From Paracoccaceae bacterium (GTDB lineage Bacteria; Pseudomonadota; Alphaproteobacteria; Rhodobacterales; Rhodobacteraceae), in assembly GCA_029246285.1 (NCBI GenBank), contig JAQWNW010000054.1, forward strand, positions 26,800 through 90,799: a stretch of 64,000 nt of DNA. The letters run 5' to 3'. This document shows positions 1 through 10,559 of the stretch, piece by piece (position 1 is the first letter of the stretch; every line of letters begins with the position of its first letter). The notes below the pieces were generated by a model, which worked only from the letters and a program-made list of their open reading frames with translations, made no database searches and was not told the DNA's origin. Position numbers and translations under genes: made by a program.

Positions 1-1055
1 CTCGCTGATGCGCTCTCTAATCCCATTAACAAACCTGCCTTCATTTGAACTCTCGCACGGTCCAATTCAATTTGCTCAAAATCAATCGCCATTCTCTTCA
101 TCTCTGATATTGTAATATCTGATAAATCCTTAAGGGAGTCCGCGCTTGTGCCACTATAAATTGTTAAAAGGCCAGTGTCTGAATATGCTCCACCTTGAGC
201 AAAAATAGTGTAACATAGACCTCTCTTTTCGCGAATTTCTTGAAATAATCTTGATGACATGCCGCCACCTAATGCAATGGAATATATCTGAGATGTATAA
301 ATCGTTTCATCTCGATAACCAGGCGCTTCAAAAGCTAAGGCAAAATGGGCTTGCTCCAAATTCTTATCTACTTGTTTTTCCCCACCATTATATTTACTCG
401 AAATCATCGCTGCTTTTGAAATTGGTTCTTTTTTATCAAATAATAATTTAACTTGAGAAACTATTTTCTCATGATCCACCGAACCGGCAGCCGATAAAAC
501 CATTTGCTCTGGTCCATATTGCTCAGAAACAAATTCTAAGAGATCTTCTCTTGAGAAGTTCTTAACAAGTTCACTCGGTCCCAATATGGTTCGTCCTAAT
601 GGTTGGTCAGGAAAAGCTGCCTCTTGCAACCAGTCAAATATTACATCATCAGGAGTATCCAAAGATTGACCAATCTCTTGGAGAATAACACCTCTTTCAG
701 TCTCCAGTTCTCTTTGATCAAAAATAGGATTCAAAAGTATATCGCTGATGACATCTATGGCTAAGGGGACATCATTCTCAAGCACTCTTGCGTAGTAGGC
801 CGTCATCTCTTTACTTGTATATGCGTTAATATAACCGCCCACATTTTCAATCGCCTGCGCAATATCGAGTGCAGAGCGCGATTGAGTTCCCTTGAACGCC
901 ATATGTTCAAGAAAATGAGCTATTCCATTTTGTTTTGACGTTTCATTTCTACCACCCGTATTTATCCAAATGCCAACCGAAGCTGATTTTAACCCAGACA
1001 TCTGCTCTGATACAATTCTAAACCCGTTATCAAGGGTCGTTACATTAATACTCAT
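1..1055 (-). CDS. M16 family zinc peptidase (processing-protease-like), C-terminus outside window
   Basis: Translation of the minus strand from ATG 1055 stays open to the window edge, giving about 351 residues and lacking the C-terminus. The inverted zinc motif HFLEH is at residues 47-51, and a GGGMSSRLFQEIREKRGLCY segment typical of the M16 (pitrilysin / mitochondrial processing peptidase beta) family lies near residue 290. The thrC stop codon overlaps this start as ATGA, so the two are translationally coupled. The same thrC-M16 order is common in Rhodobacterales. The family cleaves peptides; the physiological substrate of the bacterial members is not settled. Identification of the family is firm, the role is not. 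Confidence 0.9.
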   Translation of the reverse strand, partial: MSINVTTLDNGFRIVSEQMSGLKSASVGIWINTGGRNETSKQNGIAHFLEHMAFKGTQSRSALDIAQAIENVGGYINAYTSKEMTAYYARVLENDVPLAIDVISDILLNPIFDQRELETERGVILQEIGQSLDTPDDVIFDWLQEAAFPDQPLGRTILGPSELVKNFSREDLLEFVSEQYGPEQMVLSAAGSVDHEKIVSQVKLLFDKKEPISKAAMISSKYNGGEKQVDKNLEQAHFALAFEAPGYRDETIYTSQIYSIALGGGMSSRLFQEIREKRGLCYTIFAQGGAYSDTGLLTIYSGTSADSLKDLSDITISEMKRMAIDFEQIELDRARVQMKAGLLMGLESASA

Positions 1056-2446
1056 GAATTTATACTTTCAATAATAATTTCTTTTATACGTTTAATATCA
1101 TTTGGAACCATTTTCACGCGCTCACCTCTATCAAATAAGTCACTCATATGCACAGGAAGTTTAGGAGATATTCCACTTGCTGCCTTTACAGCATTTGGAA
1201 ACTTAGCAGGTGAAGCTGTCGCCAAGACAATCATGGGAACATCACCATCATCATTTTTTTCCTTTGCAACCTTAGTTCCTGTTGCTGAATGCGGGCACAT
1301 CAAGGTACCAGTCTCTTCAAAAATTGAAGATATTGTATCATTAGTTTCTTCTTCGGATGATGAGCCGCTTTCAAATACCGCTTGTAACTTTTCAGCTTCT
1401 TCTGATGTTAATTTAAATTCCTCAGAAATTCTTAATTCATCCATCAAAGTTCTAATACGCAATGAATCTTGTGAGAAAATATCAAATAGTGCTCGCTCAA
1501 AATTTGAACTTACTTGAATATCCATAGAAGGACTAATTGAGGGTTTGACCTGTTCTATCTTGTAAACGCCACTCTTTACTACTCTATCTAAGATATCATT
1601 CTGGTTTGTTGCAATAATTAGTTTCTCGATTGGAAGGCCCATTTTTTTTGCCACATATCCAGCAAAAATATCTCCAAAATTACCAGTTGGAACAGTAAAA
1701 TTTACTTTCTTTTGCGGGGCACCAACAGCTATCGCTGATGTAAAATAATAAACAACCTGCGCCATTACTCTCGCCCAATTTATTGAATTAACACTTGCTA
1801 AATTTACCTCATCACGAAAATCAAAATCATTAAACATGTCTTTTAACCGTGCTTGACAATCATCAAAATTACCATTTACCGCGAGTGCATTTACATTGTT
1901 TTCAGTTGCGGTAGTCATCTGCCTGCGCTGCACATCAGAAACTGCACCATCTGGATACATTATAAATACCTCTACTGAGTCGAGACCCTTAAAAGCCTCA
2001 ATAGCAGCCGAACCTGTATCACCAGATGTTGCACCAACAATAACAATATTTTGATTTCTTCGTTTCAGTGACAATTCGAACATCTGCCCAATCAACTGCA
2101 TGGCCACATCTTTGAATGCAAGTGTTGGACCATGATATAGCTCCAAAACAAAGATATTATCTTTCAGCTTTACCACTGGGCAACGTTCAAAAGATGAAAA
2201 ATCTTTATAGGATTGCTTGATTATTTCTTTGAACTCTAGATCAGTAAAAGTAGATCCAATAAATGGTCGCATTACTTGAAACGCTATCTCTTCATAGCTA
2301 CAGCCGTCCATCTTTGAAATAGTCTCCTCGTTAAAGAATGGCCATTCTTTAGGAACATACAATCCACCATCTCTTGCCAAACCAGTAATCATAACATCTT
2401 CAAAATCCAGTTCAGGCGCTTTTCCTCGTGTTGAAACGTATTTCAT
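1052..2446 (-). CDS. thrC: Threonine synthase
   Basis: Converts O-phosphohomoserine to threonine with PLP, in the cytosol. The 464-residue product has the usual length for the family. It shows the N-terminal MKYVSTRGKAPELDFEDV start typical of threonine synthases, the PLP-lysine segment HGPTLAFKDVA, and the phosphate-binding loop GATSGDTGSAA. An AAGG Shine-Dalgarno lies upstream of ATG 2446. It follows SURF1 by 22 bp and overlaps the M16 peptidase start by 4 bp, so it is probably the distal part of the oxidase-assembly transcript. The association with cytochrome oxidase genes is positional, not functional. Confidence 0.97.
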   Translation of the reverse strand: MKYVSTRGKAPELDFEDVMITGLARDGGLYVPKEWPFFNEETISKMDGCSYEEIAFQVMRPFIGSTFTDLEFKEIIKQSYKDFSSFERCPVVKLKDNIFVLELYHGPTLAFKDVAMQLIGQMFELSLKRRNQNIVIVGATSGDTGSAAIEAFKGLDSVEVFIMYPDGAVSDVQRRQMTTATENNVNALAVNGNFDDCQARLKDMFNDFDFRDEVNLASVNSINWARVMAQVVYYFTSAIAVGAPQKKVNFTVPTGNFGDIFAGYVAKKMGLPIEKLIIATNQNDILDRVVKSGVYKIEQVKPSISPSMDIQVSSNFERALFDIFSQDSLRIRTLMDELRISEEFKLTSEEAEKLQAVFESGSSSEEETNDTISSIFEETGTLMCPHSATGTKVAKEKNDDGDVPMIVLATASPAKFPNAVKAASGISPKLPVHMSDLFDRGERVKMVPNDIKRIKEIIIESINS

Positions 2447-2468
2447 ATTAACTGACCTTGTAAATTAT

Positions 2469-3143
2469 CTATTCTCGCCGGCGCTTCATACGCGATATCC
2501 AATAAGCTGTCATCCCTAACCATATTATTGATAAAGAAAACCAAGTTATCGCGTATTGTAAATGATTATTAGGGATACCAGTAGTATCAATTGGCCATGG
2601 TAACACTTGATCCATTTCTGGGTTAACTGATCGTGCCACAATCAATATCGGGTCTGTCTGCAAGTAGTTTGATAAGCTGGCTAAATCTCTCGCAAACCAC
2701 AAGTTTTTTTCAACGTCAGGTTCAGGCGTAAAAGAAGAATCAACTTCATTTGGCCAAAGTAAATTGCCAGTCACATTCACTAAACCCAAACTTGAAATAT
2801 GGTTCCGATTACTCTCTTTAACAAAGCCACGATCCAAAAGCACAAAACGTTCATTAACTTTTAACTTCGATATCACCCTGTAACCAGGGCCAATTGGAGG
2901 GCGACTTGTTAAAACAAAAACTTTTTCACCTAAAATAGTGCCACTTAATTTTACTGGAAGGTATTGATGTGATATCGGATCGATCTCATTAGGGATATCC
3001 TTTGGGGTTGCAGACATCATAGCAGAGATTTTATTTAATTTTTCCTGCTTCCATTGCAATCGTTGAATTTGCCAGATTCCTAAATATAGAAGAATCGAAA
3101 CTCCTAATAAGCCAAATAAAATAGGCGCTAAATATTTAGTCAT
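2469..3143 (-). CDS. SURF1 family cytochrome c oxidase assembly protein
   Basis: An inner-membrane assembly factor thought to help insert heme a into oxidase subunit I. The 224-residue protein has one transmembrane helix at each end (about residues 5-25 and 195-215) flanking a periplasmic domain, the SURF1 layout. Conserved pieces include LYLGIWQIQRLQWK near the N-terminus and RPPIGPGYRVI in the loop. I use ATG 3143 because GAGG sits 7 nt upstream; the in-frame TTG at 3149 is too close to that Shine-Dalgarno. A strong hairpin terminator-like element lies just upstream, so expression may be lower than that of ctaE. Confidence 0.9.
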   Translation of the reverse strand: MTKYLAPILFGLLGVSILLYLGIWQIQRLQWKQEKLNKISAMMSATPKDIPNEIDPISHQYLPVKLSGTILGEKVFVLTSRPPIGPGYRVISKLKVNERFVLLDRGFVKESNRNHISSLGLVNVTGNLLWPNEVDSSFTPEPDVEKNLWFARDLASLSNYLQTDPILIVARSVNPEMDQVLPWPIDTTGIPNNHLQYAITWFSLSIIWLGMTAYWISRMKRRRE

Positions 3144-3154
3144 AATCAAACCTC

Positions 3155-3183
3155 AAAAACTAAGGCGCGAGAAATCCCGCGCC
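3155..3183 (-). terminator. Hairpin with T-rich tail between ctaE and SURF1 (terminator or attenuator)
   Basis: On the minus strand the GC-rich arms GGCGCGGG and CTCGCGCC (3164-3183) form an 8-bp stem with one G-T pair and an ATTT loop, followed by TTAGTTTTT. This is the GC-richest hairpin noticed in the window and has the form of a Rho-independent terminator. It lies after ctaE and directly before the SURF1 ribosome-binding site, so partial read-through would reduce SURF1, thrC and the peptidase relative to the oxidase subunits. Confidence 0.65.
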
Positions 3184-3230
3184 AAAATAATTTGAAAAAA
3201 TAATTTTTACTAAGAGCAATCTTATGCTTT

Positions 3231-4031
3231 CTAACCGCCCCAAATATATACTGCGGCAAACAAAAACAACCACACGACATCAACAAAGTGCCAATACCAA
3301 GCAGCCGCTTCAAACCCCACATGCTGTGTAGGACTAAAATGACCTTTCATTGTTCTAAATAAGCAAACTAATAGAAAAATTGAACCAATTAAAACATGAA
3401 AACCGTGAAACCCAGTTGCCATAAAAAAAGTAGCTCCATAAATATTTCCTGAGAACCCAAAGGCTGCGTGTCCATATTCATAGGCCTGAAAAACAGTAAA
3501 TAAGGCTCCTAAAGCAACTGCAAGAATTAACCCATTTACAAGATCTTTCCTATTATTTTCATGAACTAAAGCATGGTGAGCCCAAGTAGCTGCACAGCCG
3601 GAGCACAAAAGAATAAGTGTATTTATAAGTGGTAAATGCCATGGATCAAATGTTTCGATACCCGCAGGAGGCCAAATACCATCAATAGCCGGACTATTTG
3701 GGCCCATAGGATACAGGGCATGTTTAAAAAACGTCCAAAACCACGCTACAAAGAACATAACCTCTGAAATGATAAACATGATAAAACCATATCTCAGGCC
3801 TATTCTTACAATCGGCGTATGGTCACCGACATGACTCTCAACAACAATTTGCGCCCACCATGCCCACATTACATATAGAACAAGAACCAGCCCTATTAAA
3901 AACGCAAACATTGTGATCCCTTGCATCCAAAGGACAGCTCCAAAAAGCATTATAAATGCGCCTAAAGCCCCTAAAAATGGCAATATACTGGGGTCGAGGA
4001 TGTGATAGTCATGATTTTTTTCGTGCGCCAT
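3231..4031 (-). CDS. ctaE: Cytochrome c oxidase subunit III
   Basis: Core subunit III of the aa3-type oxidase in the inner membrane. The 266-residue product has seven predicted membrane helices and the conserved [16 protein letters not shown] loop, the HALVHENNR segment, and the C-terminal [16 protein letters not shown] signature with its conserved His and Glu/Asp context. Its length matches alphaproteobacterial subunit III. An AAGGAAAG Shine-Dalgarno precedes ATG 4031. It lies 33 bp after ctaG in the assembly operon. Subunit I is not in this window, as is usual where ctaD is located elsewhere. Confidence 0.97.
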   Translation of the reverse strand: MAHEKNHDYHILDPSILPFLGALGAFIMLFGAVLWMQGITMFAFLIGLVLVLYVMWAWWAQIVVESHVGDHTPIVRIGLRYGFIMFIISEVMFFVAWFWTFFKHALYPMGPNSPAIDGIWPPAGIETFDPWHLPLINTLILLCSGCAATWAHHALVHENNRKDLVNGLILAVALGALFTVFQAYEYGHAAFGFSGNIYGATFFMATGFHGFHVLIGSIFLLVCLFRTMKGHFSPTQHVGFEAAAWYWHFVDVVWLFLFAAVYIWGG

Positions 4032-4064
4032 ATTAACTTTCCTTATCGATGCACATCAAATAAC

Positions 4065-4631
4065 TTATTCTTTGGATAATTGAAATAGTGATGCTTGCTC
4101 CTGCGGCAATTCGGTTCGATGAAAGGTATAGGATAGCGTTATTGATTTTGCGTATTTAGCTTCTTTGTCATCCACTATCTCAGGATCAATATAGAAACTG
4201 ACAGGCATCTCTATAGTTTCACCAGGCAGCAAAACTTGTTCTTCAAAACAAAAACAAGCAATTTTTGTAAAGTAACCACCTGCTGAGTAAGGGAATACAT
4301 TAAAACTCGCCGTTCCTGCTATCGGTTCATCTGTTGGATTATGCGCTGTGTAGAATGCCAAACCGGTTTCTCCAATTTTTATGCTCATTTCATGATCAAC
4401 TGGCTTAAATTCCCAAAGCATTCCACGCTCAGTATTAGCATCAAATTTTATCAAAAGCGTTTTATCTAAAACCGTTGTATTATCCGAGCTGGCGACTTGC
4501 GTAGTTCCGCCAAAACCCGTCACTCTACAAAACCAATCATAGAAAGGTACAGCCGCAAAAGACAATGTGCCCATAAACATTACAAGCGTAATTGCTCCGA
4601 TAACAGTTTTCTTATTTGAGGTATCAGTCAT
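4065..4631 (-). CDS. ctaG: Cytochrome c oxidase assembly protein CtaG (Cox11 family)
   Basis: A periplasmic, membrane-anchored copper chaperone that delivers copper to the CuB site of subunit I. From ATG 4631 it is 188 residues, with one N-terminal membrane helix (TVIGAITLVMFMGTLSFAAVPF) and the copper-binding CFCF motif in IACFCFEEQVLLPGE. I chose ATG 4631, which overlaps the stop of the small upstream gene by 8 bp (ATGACTGA); a start further upstream at 4649 would overlap that gene more and has no support. It sits between the small CoxF-like gene and ctaE. Confidence 0.95.
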   Translation of the reverse strand: MTDTSNKKTVIGAITLVMFMGTLSFAAVPFYDWFCRVTGFGGTTQVASSDNTTVLDKTLLIKFDANTERGMLWEFKPVDHEMSIKIGETGLAFYTAHNPTDEPIAGTASFNVFPYSAGGYFTKIACFCFEEQVLLPGETIEMPVSFYIDPEIVDDKEAKYAKSITLSYTFHRTELPQEQASLFQLSKE

Positions 4632-4812
4632 TTTGTTCAGGGGTAACACTTATTCTATAGCTGTGATCAAATGCTTCAAGCATGGCTCCATTACTCATCT
4701 TTACTACCGTTATGGCAAATACAAGGCCAACAAAACCCAAAAGCAATGCGCCAATTATGATATTTGAACGTTGTCTTCTTTTATGTTGTGGGTGGGATTT
4801 GCTCAGTGCCAT
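4624..4812 (-). CDS. Small membrane protein of the cytochrome oxidase operon (CoxF-like)
   Basis: A 62-residue protein starting at ATG 4812, 2 bp after the ctaB stop codon and overlapping the ctaG start. It has a basic N-terminus (SKSHPQHKRRQRS) and a single membrane helix at about residues 15-35, followed by a short tail. Small single-helix proteins occupy this exact place between ctaB and ctaG in many alphaproteobacteria and are usually annotated as hypothetical or CoxF. Translational coupling on both sides supports it as a real gene. Its role in oxidase assembly is inferred from position only. Confidence 0.75.
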   Translation of the reverse strand: MALSKSHPQHKRRQRSNIIIGALLLGFVGLVFAITVVKMSNGAMLEAFDHSYRISVTPEQND

Positions 4813-4814
4813 TG

Positions 4815-5768
4815 TTAAATTACCACAGGCCAAGAAAAGAAAGCGAAATCAACAAAAGCTTCACAAAGAAGTGCTAAAAAATGCATAAACAGATAAACTA
4901 AAGAGAAAAAGAAAAACTTTCTCTCCAATTTATAATTTTCATCTGAAGCTATAGTCTCGTCTCTTGCAAATAACTTAAAGGCACCAAATAAAAACCAAAG
5001 ATTTAGAGCTAGGGAAGCACAAAAATAAAGAGGGCCACCCAATTGGGTGAAAGATAGACTGATTGCGATGGGCGCTAATAAAAGAGTGTATACTAAAATA
5101 TGAAGTCTAGTAGATTTCTTTCCATTCGTTACAGTCAACATCGGGACACCCGCTTTTGAATAATCTTCGTTCATAAACAATGCTAATGCCCAAAAGTGAG
5201 GAGGCGTCCACATGAATATTAGGAGAAACATCAGTACTGCCTCTACCGAAATGCCACCAGTTGCTGCAACCCAGCCTATCATCGGGGGAAATGCTCCCGC
5301 GGCTCCTCCTATAACAATATTCTGAGGTGTCCACCTTTTTAACCACATTGTATAAATAACTGCGTAGAAAAAGATCGTGAAGGCCAATAAGCCAGCTGAT
5401 AAAAAATTCGCTGTGATTGCAAGCATGCCAACAGAAAAAACAGATAACCATAAGCCAAGATTTCTTGCTTCATGGGGCGATACTTTTCCATTTGGTATTG
5501 GCCGCCCAGCAGTTCTTTTCATAACTGCATCGATATCTGCATCCCACCACATATTTAATGCGCCAGAGGCTCCCGCACCAATTGCGATAAATAGAATGGA
5601 GGCAAAAGCTATTATTGGATGCACTCCAACAGGAGCAGCTAACATACCTACCGATGCTGTAAAAACAACCAAAGACATCACCCGAGGCTTTAATAAAGCA
5701 AAGTAATCATCAAACTCGGTCTGGTTTGGAATATTATAGCTGCCAGCATTTAAAGACGCGTCTGTCAC
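4815..5768 (-). CDS. ctaB: Protoheme IX farnesyltransferase (heme O synthase)
   Basis: Transfers a farnesyl group to heme b to make heme O, the precursor of the heme a used by the oxidase. The 317-residue membrane protein of the UbiA superfamily shows the prenyl-diphosphate-binding motif NMWWDADIDAVMKRTAGRP and multiple hydrophobic helices. I place the start at GTG 5768 because AAAGGA lies 6 nt upstream; the in-frame TTG at 5774 abuts that Shine-Dalgarno. It follows ctaC by about 43 bp and is followed at once by the small CoxF-like gene. Confidence 0.95.
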   Translation of the reverse strand: MTDASLNAGSYNIPNQTEFDDYFALLKPRVMSLVVFTASVGMLAAPVGVHPIIAFASILFIAIGAGASGALNMWWDADIDAVMKRTAGRPIPNGKVSPHEARNLGLWLSVFSVGMLAITANFLSAGLLAFTIFFYAVIYTMWLKRWTPQNIVIGGAAGAFPPMIGWVAATGGISVEAVLMFLLIFMWTPPHFWALALFMNEDYSKAGVPMLTVTNGKKSTRLHILVYTLLLAPIAISLSFTQLGGPLYFCASLALNLWFLFGAFKLFARDETIASDENYKLERKFFFFSLVYLFMHFLALLCEAFVDFAFFSWPVVI

Positions 5769-5811
5769 TATCAATCCTTTATCAAATCTTTAGCTTCGAG
5801 TTAGCCCGCTA

Positions 5812-6657
5812 TTACTTCGAAGCAATGTTTAGTAATCGTGGCTTTCCGGCATATTCTTCAATTGCAGCATCCAGCCATTCTTCATATTCTGCCATGGTTA
5901 CCGCTTGAACGGTTATCGGCATATATGCATGATCCTTACCGCACAATTCTGAGCACTGGCCAAAATAAATACCTTCTTGACCCTCATCCACATTGAACCA
6001 AAGTTCTGCTATCCTTCCAGGAACAGCGTCTTGCTTTACTCCAAATGCTGGAATTGTCCAGGCGTGAATAACATCAGCACCAGTCACTCTCACAACAATA
6101 TTTTTACCAGTGGGTATAACTACCTTCGTGTCAGTCGCCAATAAATACTCATCAGGACTATAACCATATTCGGCAAGATCTTCTCTTTGAAGTAAGAAGC
6201 CGTCGAATCCAAATTCATGCTCAGGGTATTCATGTGTCCAATACCATTGGTTTCCGGTGGCCTTGATTGTTACATCAGCAACCGGCATCTCCTGTTGTTT
6301 AAACAAGATAGGAACAGAAAATGCCCCAATAAATAATAAAATAATAATGGGAATGACTGTCCAGAGCACCTCAATGGTGGAATGATGAGTAAATTTAGCT
6401 GGTTCAGGATTTCTTTTCTTGTTATATCTAAACGCTACCCAAAGCAACAATATTGTAACAAACAAACTAATCGCTATTATTATGATATTCACCATACCAT
6501 CCAACCAAATTATATCCCGCATCAACTCTGTGACGGCTGGTTGAAAACCCATCGCTTCAGGTAGAGGTTTTCCGATCGTTTTGACCGTTTCCGCATTCGC
6601 TGAAGAAAAAATGCCGGCGAAAATCAGCAAAAGTTTAGAAATAGTAAATAAACGCAT
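5812..6657 (-). CDS. ctaC: Cytochrome c oxidase subunit II
   Basis: Carries the CuA centre that accepts electrons from cytochrome c. The 281-residue product has an N-terminal signal peptide ([22 protein letters not shown]), two membrane helices at about residues 50-70 and 90-115, then a periplasmic cupredoxin domain. The CuA ligands are visible in [11 protein letters not shown] and [16 protein letters not shown]. It is the first gene of the minus-strand operon, with the divergent tldD promoter region upstream. Confidence 0.97.
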   Translation of the reverse strand: MRLFTISKLLLIFAGIFSSANAETVKTIGKPLPEAMGFQPAVTELMRDIIWLDGMVNIIIIAISLFVTILLLWVAFRYNKKRNPEPAKFTHHSTIEVLWTVIPIIILLFIGAFSVPILFKQQEMPVADVTIKATGNQWYWTHEYPEHEFGFDGFLLQREDLAEYGYSPDEYLLATDTKVVIPTGKNIVVRVTGADVIHAWTIPAFGVKQDAVPGRIAELWFNVDEGQEGIYFGQCSELCGKDHAYMPITVQAVTMAEYEEWLDAAIEEYAGKPRLLNIASK

Positions 6658-6709
6658 ATCTTTTTGTTCCCAAGACCTAACTACGAGGTCATTTTAATAT
6701 ACTCTCTAA

Positions 6710-6763
6710 GTTCTTAAAAGAACCATTTGATGTTGGCGAGAAACCATATTATTGCAGCAATAA
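6710..6763. promoter_or_regulatory. Two inverted repeats in the divergent ctaC/tldD intergenic region
   Basis: The 174-bp gap between ctaC and tldD holds GTTCTT-AA-AAGAAC at 6710-6723 and TTATTGC-A-GCAATAA at 6749-6763. Neither is followed by a clear T-tract, so they look more like protein-binding sites than terminators. Both lie where promoters for the two divergent transcripts must be. No regulator is assigned; short palindromes in AT-rich DNA can arise by chance. Confidence 0.3.
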
Positions 6764-6831
6764 CAAGTTTATCTTTTGCGGCATTGCGACGCTTTCAACG
6801 ACTTACTTAACCAAATGGAGCATTTTTTAGT

Positions 6832-8268
6832 ATGACAAGCCCTTCAAACGAAAATGTCGCACCTTTCAGACCCTTTGAGACCTATATCGAGCAGTCAAAG
6901 GCTTTAACCGCTCTTAAAGACCTTACTAATGGAGCAGATGATGGAGAATTATATTTTGAACGCAGCAGTAATGAAACTCTTGTTTTTGACAATAATAAGT
7001 TAAAAAATGCAAGTTTTAATGCCGCAGAAGGCTTTGGAGTTAGAACCGTACTGGGCGAAACTATGGGATATGCACACTCAACGGAAATATCTGAAAAATC
7101 TTTATTAAGAGCAACTGAAAGCGCTAAAATCGCTTCATCTGGCGGTGGAGGCACATTAGCTATACCACCAAGTAAAACAAACACTCATCGATATAAGGAA
7201 ATTGATCCAGTTTCAGAAGAGAGTTTTGGAATAAAAGTGGAAACACTAAAGGAAATAAATGAATTTGTACGGCAGATGGATGAAAGAGTATTTCAGGTCA
7301 GTATTTCTCTGGCTTCCTCAACACAAGAAATTGAGATCCTAAGGCCAGAAGGGGTTTCAGTAAGAGATACAAGACCAATGACGCGACTCAATATTTCTAT
7401 CATCGTCGAACACGAAGGGCGAAGAGAAACGGGTACTGCTGGTGGTGGTGGACGATCCAGTATTCGCCCACTTCTTGAAAAAAGCCATTGGCAAAAAACT
7501 GCAGAGGAGGCTCTTCGTATTGCTTTAGTAAACTTGCAAGCAGTTCCAGCTCCAGCCGGAGTAATGGATATTGTCTTAGGTCCAGGTTGGCCAGGCATTT
7601 TGCTGCATGAGGCAATTGGACATGGGTTGGAGGGTGACTTTAACAGAAAAGGTACATCTGCTTTTTCTAATCTTATGAACAAACAAATTGCTGCAAAAGG
7701 TGTGACTGTTTTGGATGACGGGACCTTAAAAGATCGACGAGGATCAATCACATTTGATGATGAAGGAACACCATCTGCAAGAAATATTTTGATTGAAGAT
7801 GGTAAATTAGTTTCTTACATGCAGGACCGCCAAAATGCTCGCTTGATGAACGTAAAGCCAACTGGAAATGGAAGGCGTGAAAGCTACGCACATGCGCCAA
7901 TGCCCAGAATGACAAATACCTTTATGCTCGGTGGATCTAACAGCCCACAATCATTACTTGGAGATCTCAAGAATGGAATTTGGGCAGTTGGATTTGGTGG
8001 GGGGCAAGTAGATATTACAAATGGAAAATTCGTTTTTAGTTGCACAGAAGCTTACCTTGTTAAGGACGGTGAAATTGGTAACCCAATTAAAGGAGCAACA
8101 TTAATCGGAGATGGCGCTACTGCGCTTAAAAAAATTCAAGGCATAGGAAATGATATGTCAATGGATCCAGGGATGGGAAACTGTGGCAAGCAAGGACAGT
8201 GGGTGCCTGTCGGGGTTGGACAACCATCATTATACATAAGTGGATTGACCGTTGGGGGAAGTGCGTAG
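6832..8268 (+). CDS. tldD: Metalloprotease TldD
   Basis: TldD is the partner of TldE (PmbA) in a cytosolic zinc protease known for degrading unfolded peptides and maturing modified peptides. The 478-residue product matches the family length and has the HExxxH-type zinc motif in LLHEAIGHGLEGDFNRKG, plus the glycine-rich GFGGGQVDITNGKFVFSCTEAY region near the C-terminus. The gene is transcribed divergently from ctaC. No tldE/pmbA is in the window. A GGAG sits 11 nt before ATG 6832. Confidence 0.95.
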   Translation: MTSPSNENVAPFRPFETYIEQSKALTALKDLTNGADDGELYFERSSNETLVFDNNKLKNASFNAAEGFGVRTVLGETMGYAHSTEISEKSLLRATESAKIASSGGGGTLAIPPSKTNTHRYKEIDPVSEESFGIKVETLKEINEFVRQMDERVFQVSISLASSTQEIEILRPEGVSVRDTRPMTRLNISIIVEHEGRRETGTAGGGGRSSIRPLLEKSHWQKTAEEALRIALVNLQAVPAPAGVMDIVLGPGWPGILLHEAIGHGLEGDFNRKGTSAFSNLMNKQIAAKGVTVLDDGTLKDRRGSITFDDEGTPSARNILIEDGKLVSYMQDRQNARLMNVKPTGNGRRESYAHAPMPRMTNTFMLGGSNSPQSLLGDLKNGIWAVGFGGGQVDITNGKFVFSCTEAYLVKDGEIGNPIKGATLIGDGATALKKIQGIGNDMSMDPGMGNCGKQGQWVPVGVGQPSLYISGLTVGGSA

Positions 8269-8275
8269 ATCAAAA

Positions 8276-8308
8276 TTGACTTTTTTGTTTAAACAAAACA
8301 GCTATAAT
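8276..8308 (+). promoter_or_regulatory. Probable promoter with 16-bp perfect palindrome ahead of the lig/rdh cluster
   Basis: Between tldD and ligA there is a perfect palindrome TTTTGTTTAAACAAAA at 8283-8298, immediately upstream of a consensus -10 box TATAAT at 8303-8308. A TTGACT at 8276-8281 could be a -35 box, but the 21-nt spacing is longer than ideal. A palindrome covering the spacer is the position expected for a repressor operator. It would control the 12-gene catabolic run that follows. No regulator gene adjoins it, so the cognate protein is unknown. Confidence 0.55.
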
Positions 8309-8360
8309 GACTTTAAAAAGAACCAGCACACCGAATTAATTAAGTGAATAGGATATTTTT

Positions 8361-9604
<1,244 letters not shown>

Positions 9605-9614
9605 GGATAAATTT

Positions 9615-10559
9615 ATGAAAATTTGTGTTGCTGGTGCTTATGGTGCGTTTGGTTTAAAACATTTAGATGCTCTCAAAAATATTGATGGCGTTGAAGTAAC
9701 TTCGATTATGGGCCCAACAAAGGAGAAGATCGAAGCTTTAGCTGCTGAGAGAGGTATCAATCATTTCAGCACTACTCTTGAAGAATGTATTAAACGAAGC
9801 GATGTCGAAGCCGTGATTTTATCAACACCAACCCAAATGCATGCAAATCAAGCCATTGCATGCATGGAAGCTGGAAAACATGTTTTAATTGAAATACCGA
9901 TGGCTGACACTCTTGAAGATAGCGCTCGTGTCGTTAAGAAGCAGCAAGAGACTGGTCTGACTTGTATGGCAGGACAAGTTAGGCGCTTCAATCCATCACA
10001 TCAATGGATCAAAAATAAGATTGATGCTGGTGAATTGAAACTGCAGCAAATGGATGCTCAAACGTATTTTTTTCGTCGAACCAACACAAACGCCAAGGGT
10101 GAACCACGTAGCTGGACTGATCATTTACTATGGCATCACGCCTGTCACACAGTGGACCTTTTTCAATACCAAACGGGTGGTAAGGTGGTTCAAGCTTATG
10201 GTTTACAAGGCCCCCTACATCCAGAACTAGAAATAGCAATGGATATGTCGATTGGTCTAAAAGCTGAAGACGGTGCAATTTGCACACTCTCACTTAGCTT
10301 TAATAATGAAGGTCCATTTGGCACATTCTTCCGCTATATTTGTGATAATGGCACATTCATTGCTAGGTACGACGATCTCTTTGATGGTAACAACAATCAA
10401 ATAGATCTCTCGAACGTGGCCGTTTCTAATAACGGCATTGAACTAATTGATAGGGAGTTTATTTCAGCGATAAGCGAAGGTCGCACCCCGAATGCTTGTG
10501 TTACAGATGTAATTTCAGCGATGGAAACGCTTGATAAAATTGAAAGATCAATCAGTTGA
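9615..10559 (+). CDS. ligC: 4-carboxy-2-hydroxymuconate-6-semialdehyde dehydrogenase
   Basis: Oxidises the ring-cleavage product (as its hemiacetal) to 2-pyrone-4,6-dicarboxylate with NAD(P)+. The 314-residue product belongs to the Gfo/Idh/MocA family, with an N-terminal Rossmann motif (VAGAYGAFGLKHLDAL) and the conserved EIPMADTLEDS region; LigC of Sphingobium is almost the same length. ATG 9615, 10 bp after ligB, is preferred over an upstream in-frame ATG at 9549 that lies within ligB. The family is broad, and the specific call rests on similarity to LigC and on location between ligB and the other pathway genes. Confidence 0.9.
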   Translation: MKICVAGAYGAFGLKHLDALKNIDGVEVTSIMGPTKEKIEALAAERGINHFSTTLEECIKRSDVEAVILSTPTQMHANQAIACMEAGKHVLIEIPMADTLEDSARVVKKQQETGLTCMAGQVRRFNPSHQWIKNKIDAGELKLQQMDAQTYFFRRTNTNAKGEPRSWTDHLLWHHACHTVDLFQYQTGGKVVQAYGLQGPLHPELEIAMDMSIGLKAEDGAICTLSLSFNNEGPFGTFFRYICDNGTFIARYDDLFDGNNNQIDLSNVAVSNNGIELIDREFISAISEGRTPNACVTDVISAMETLDKIERSIS

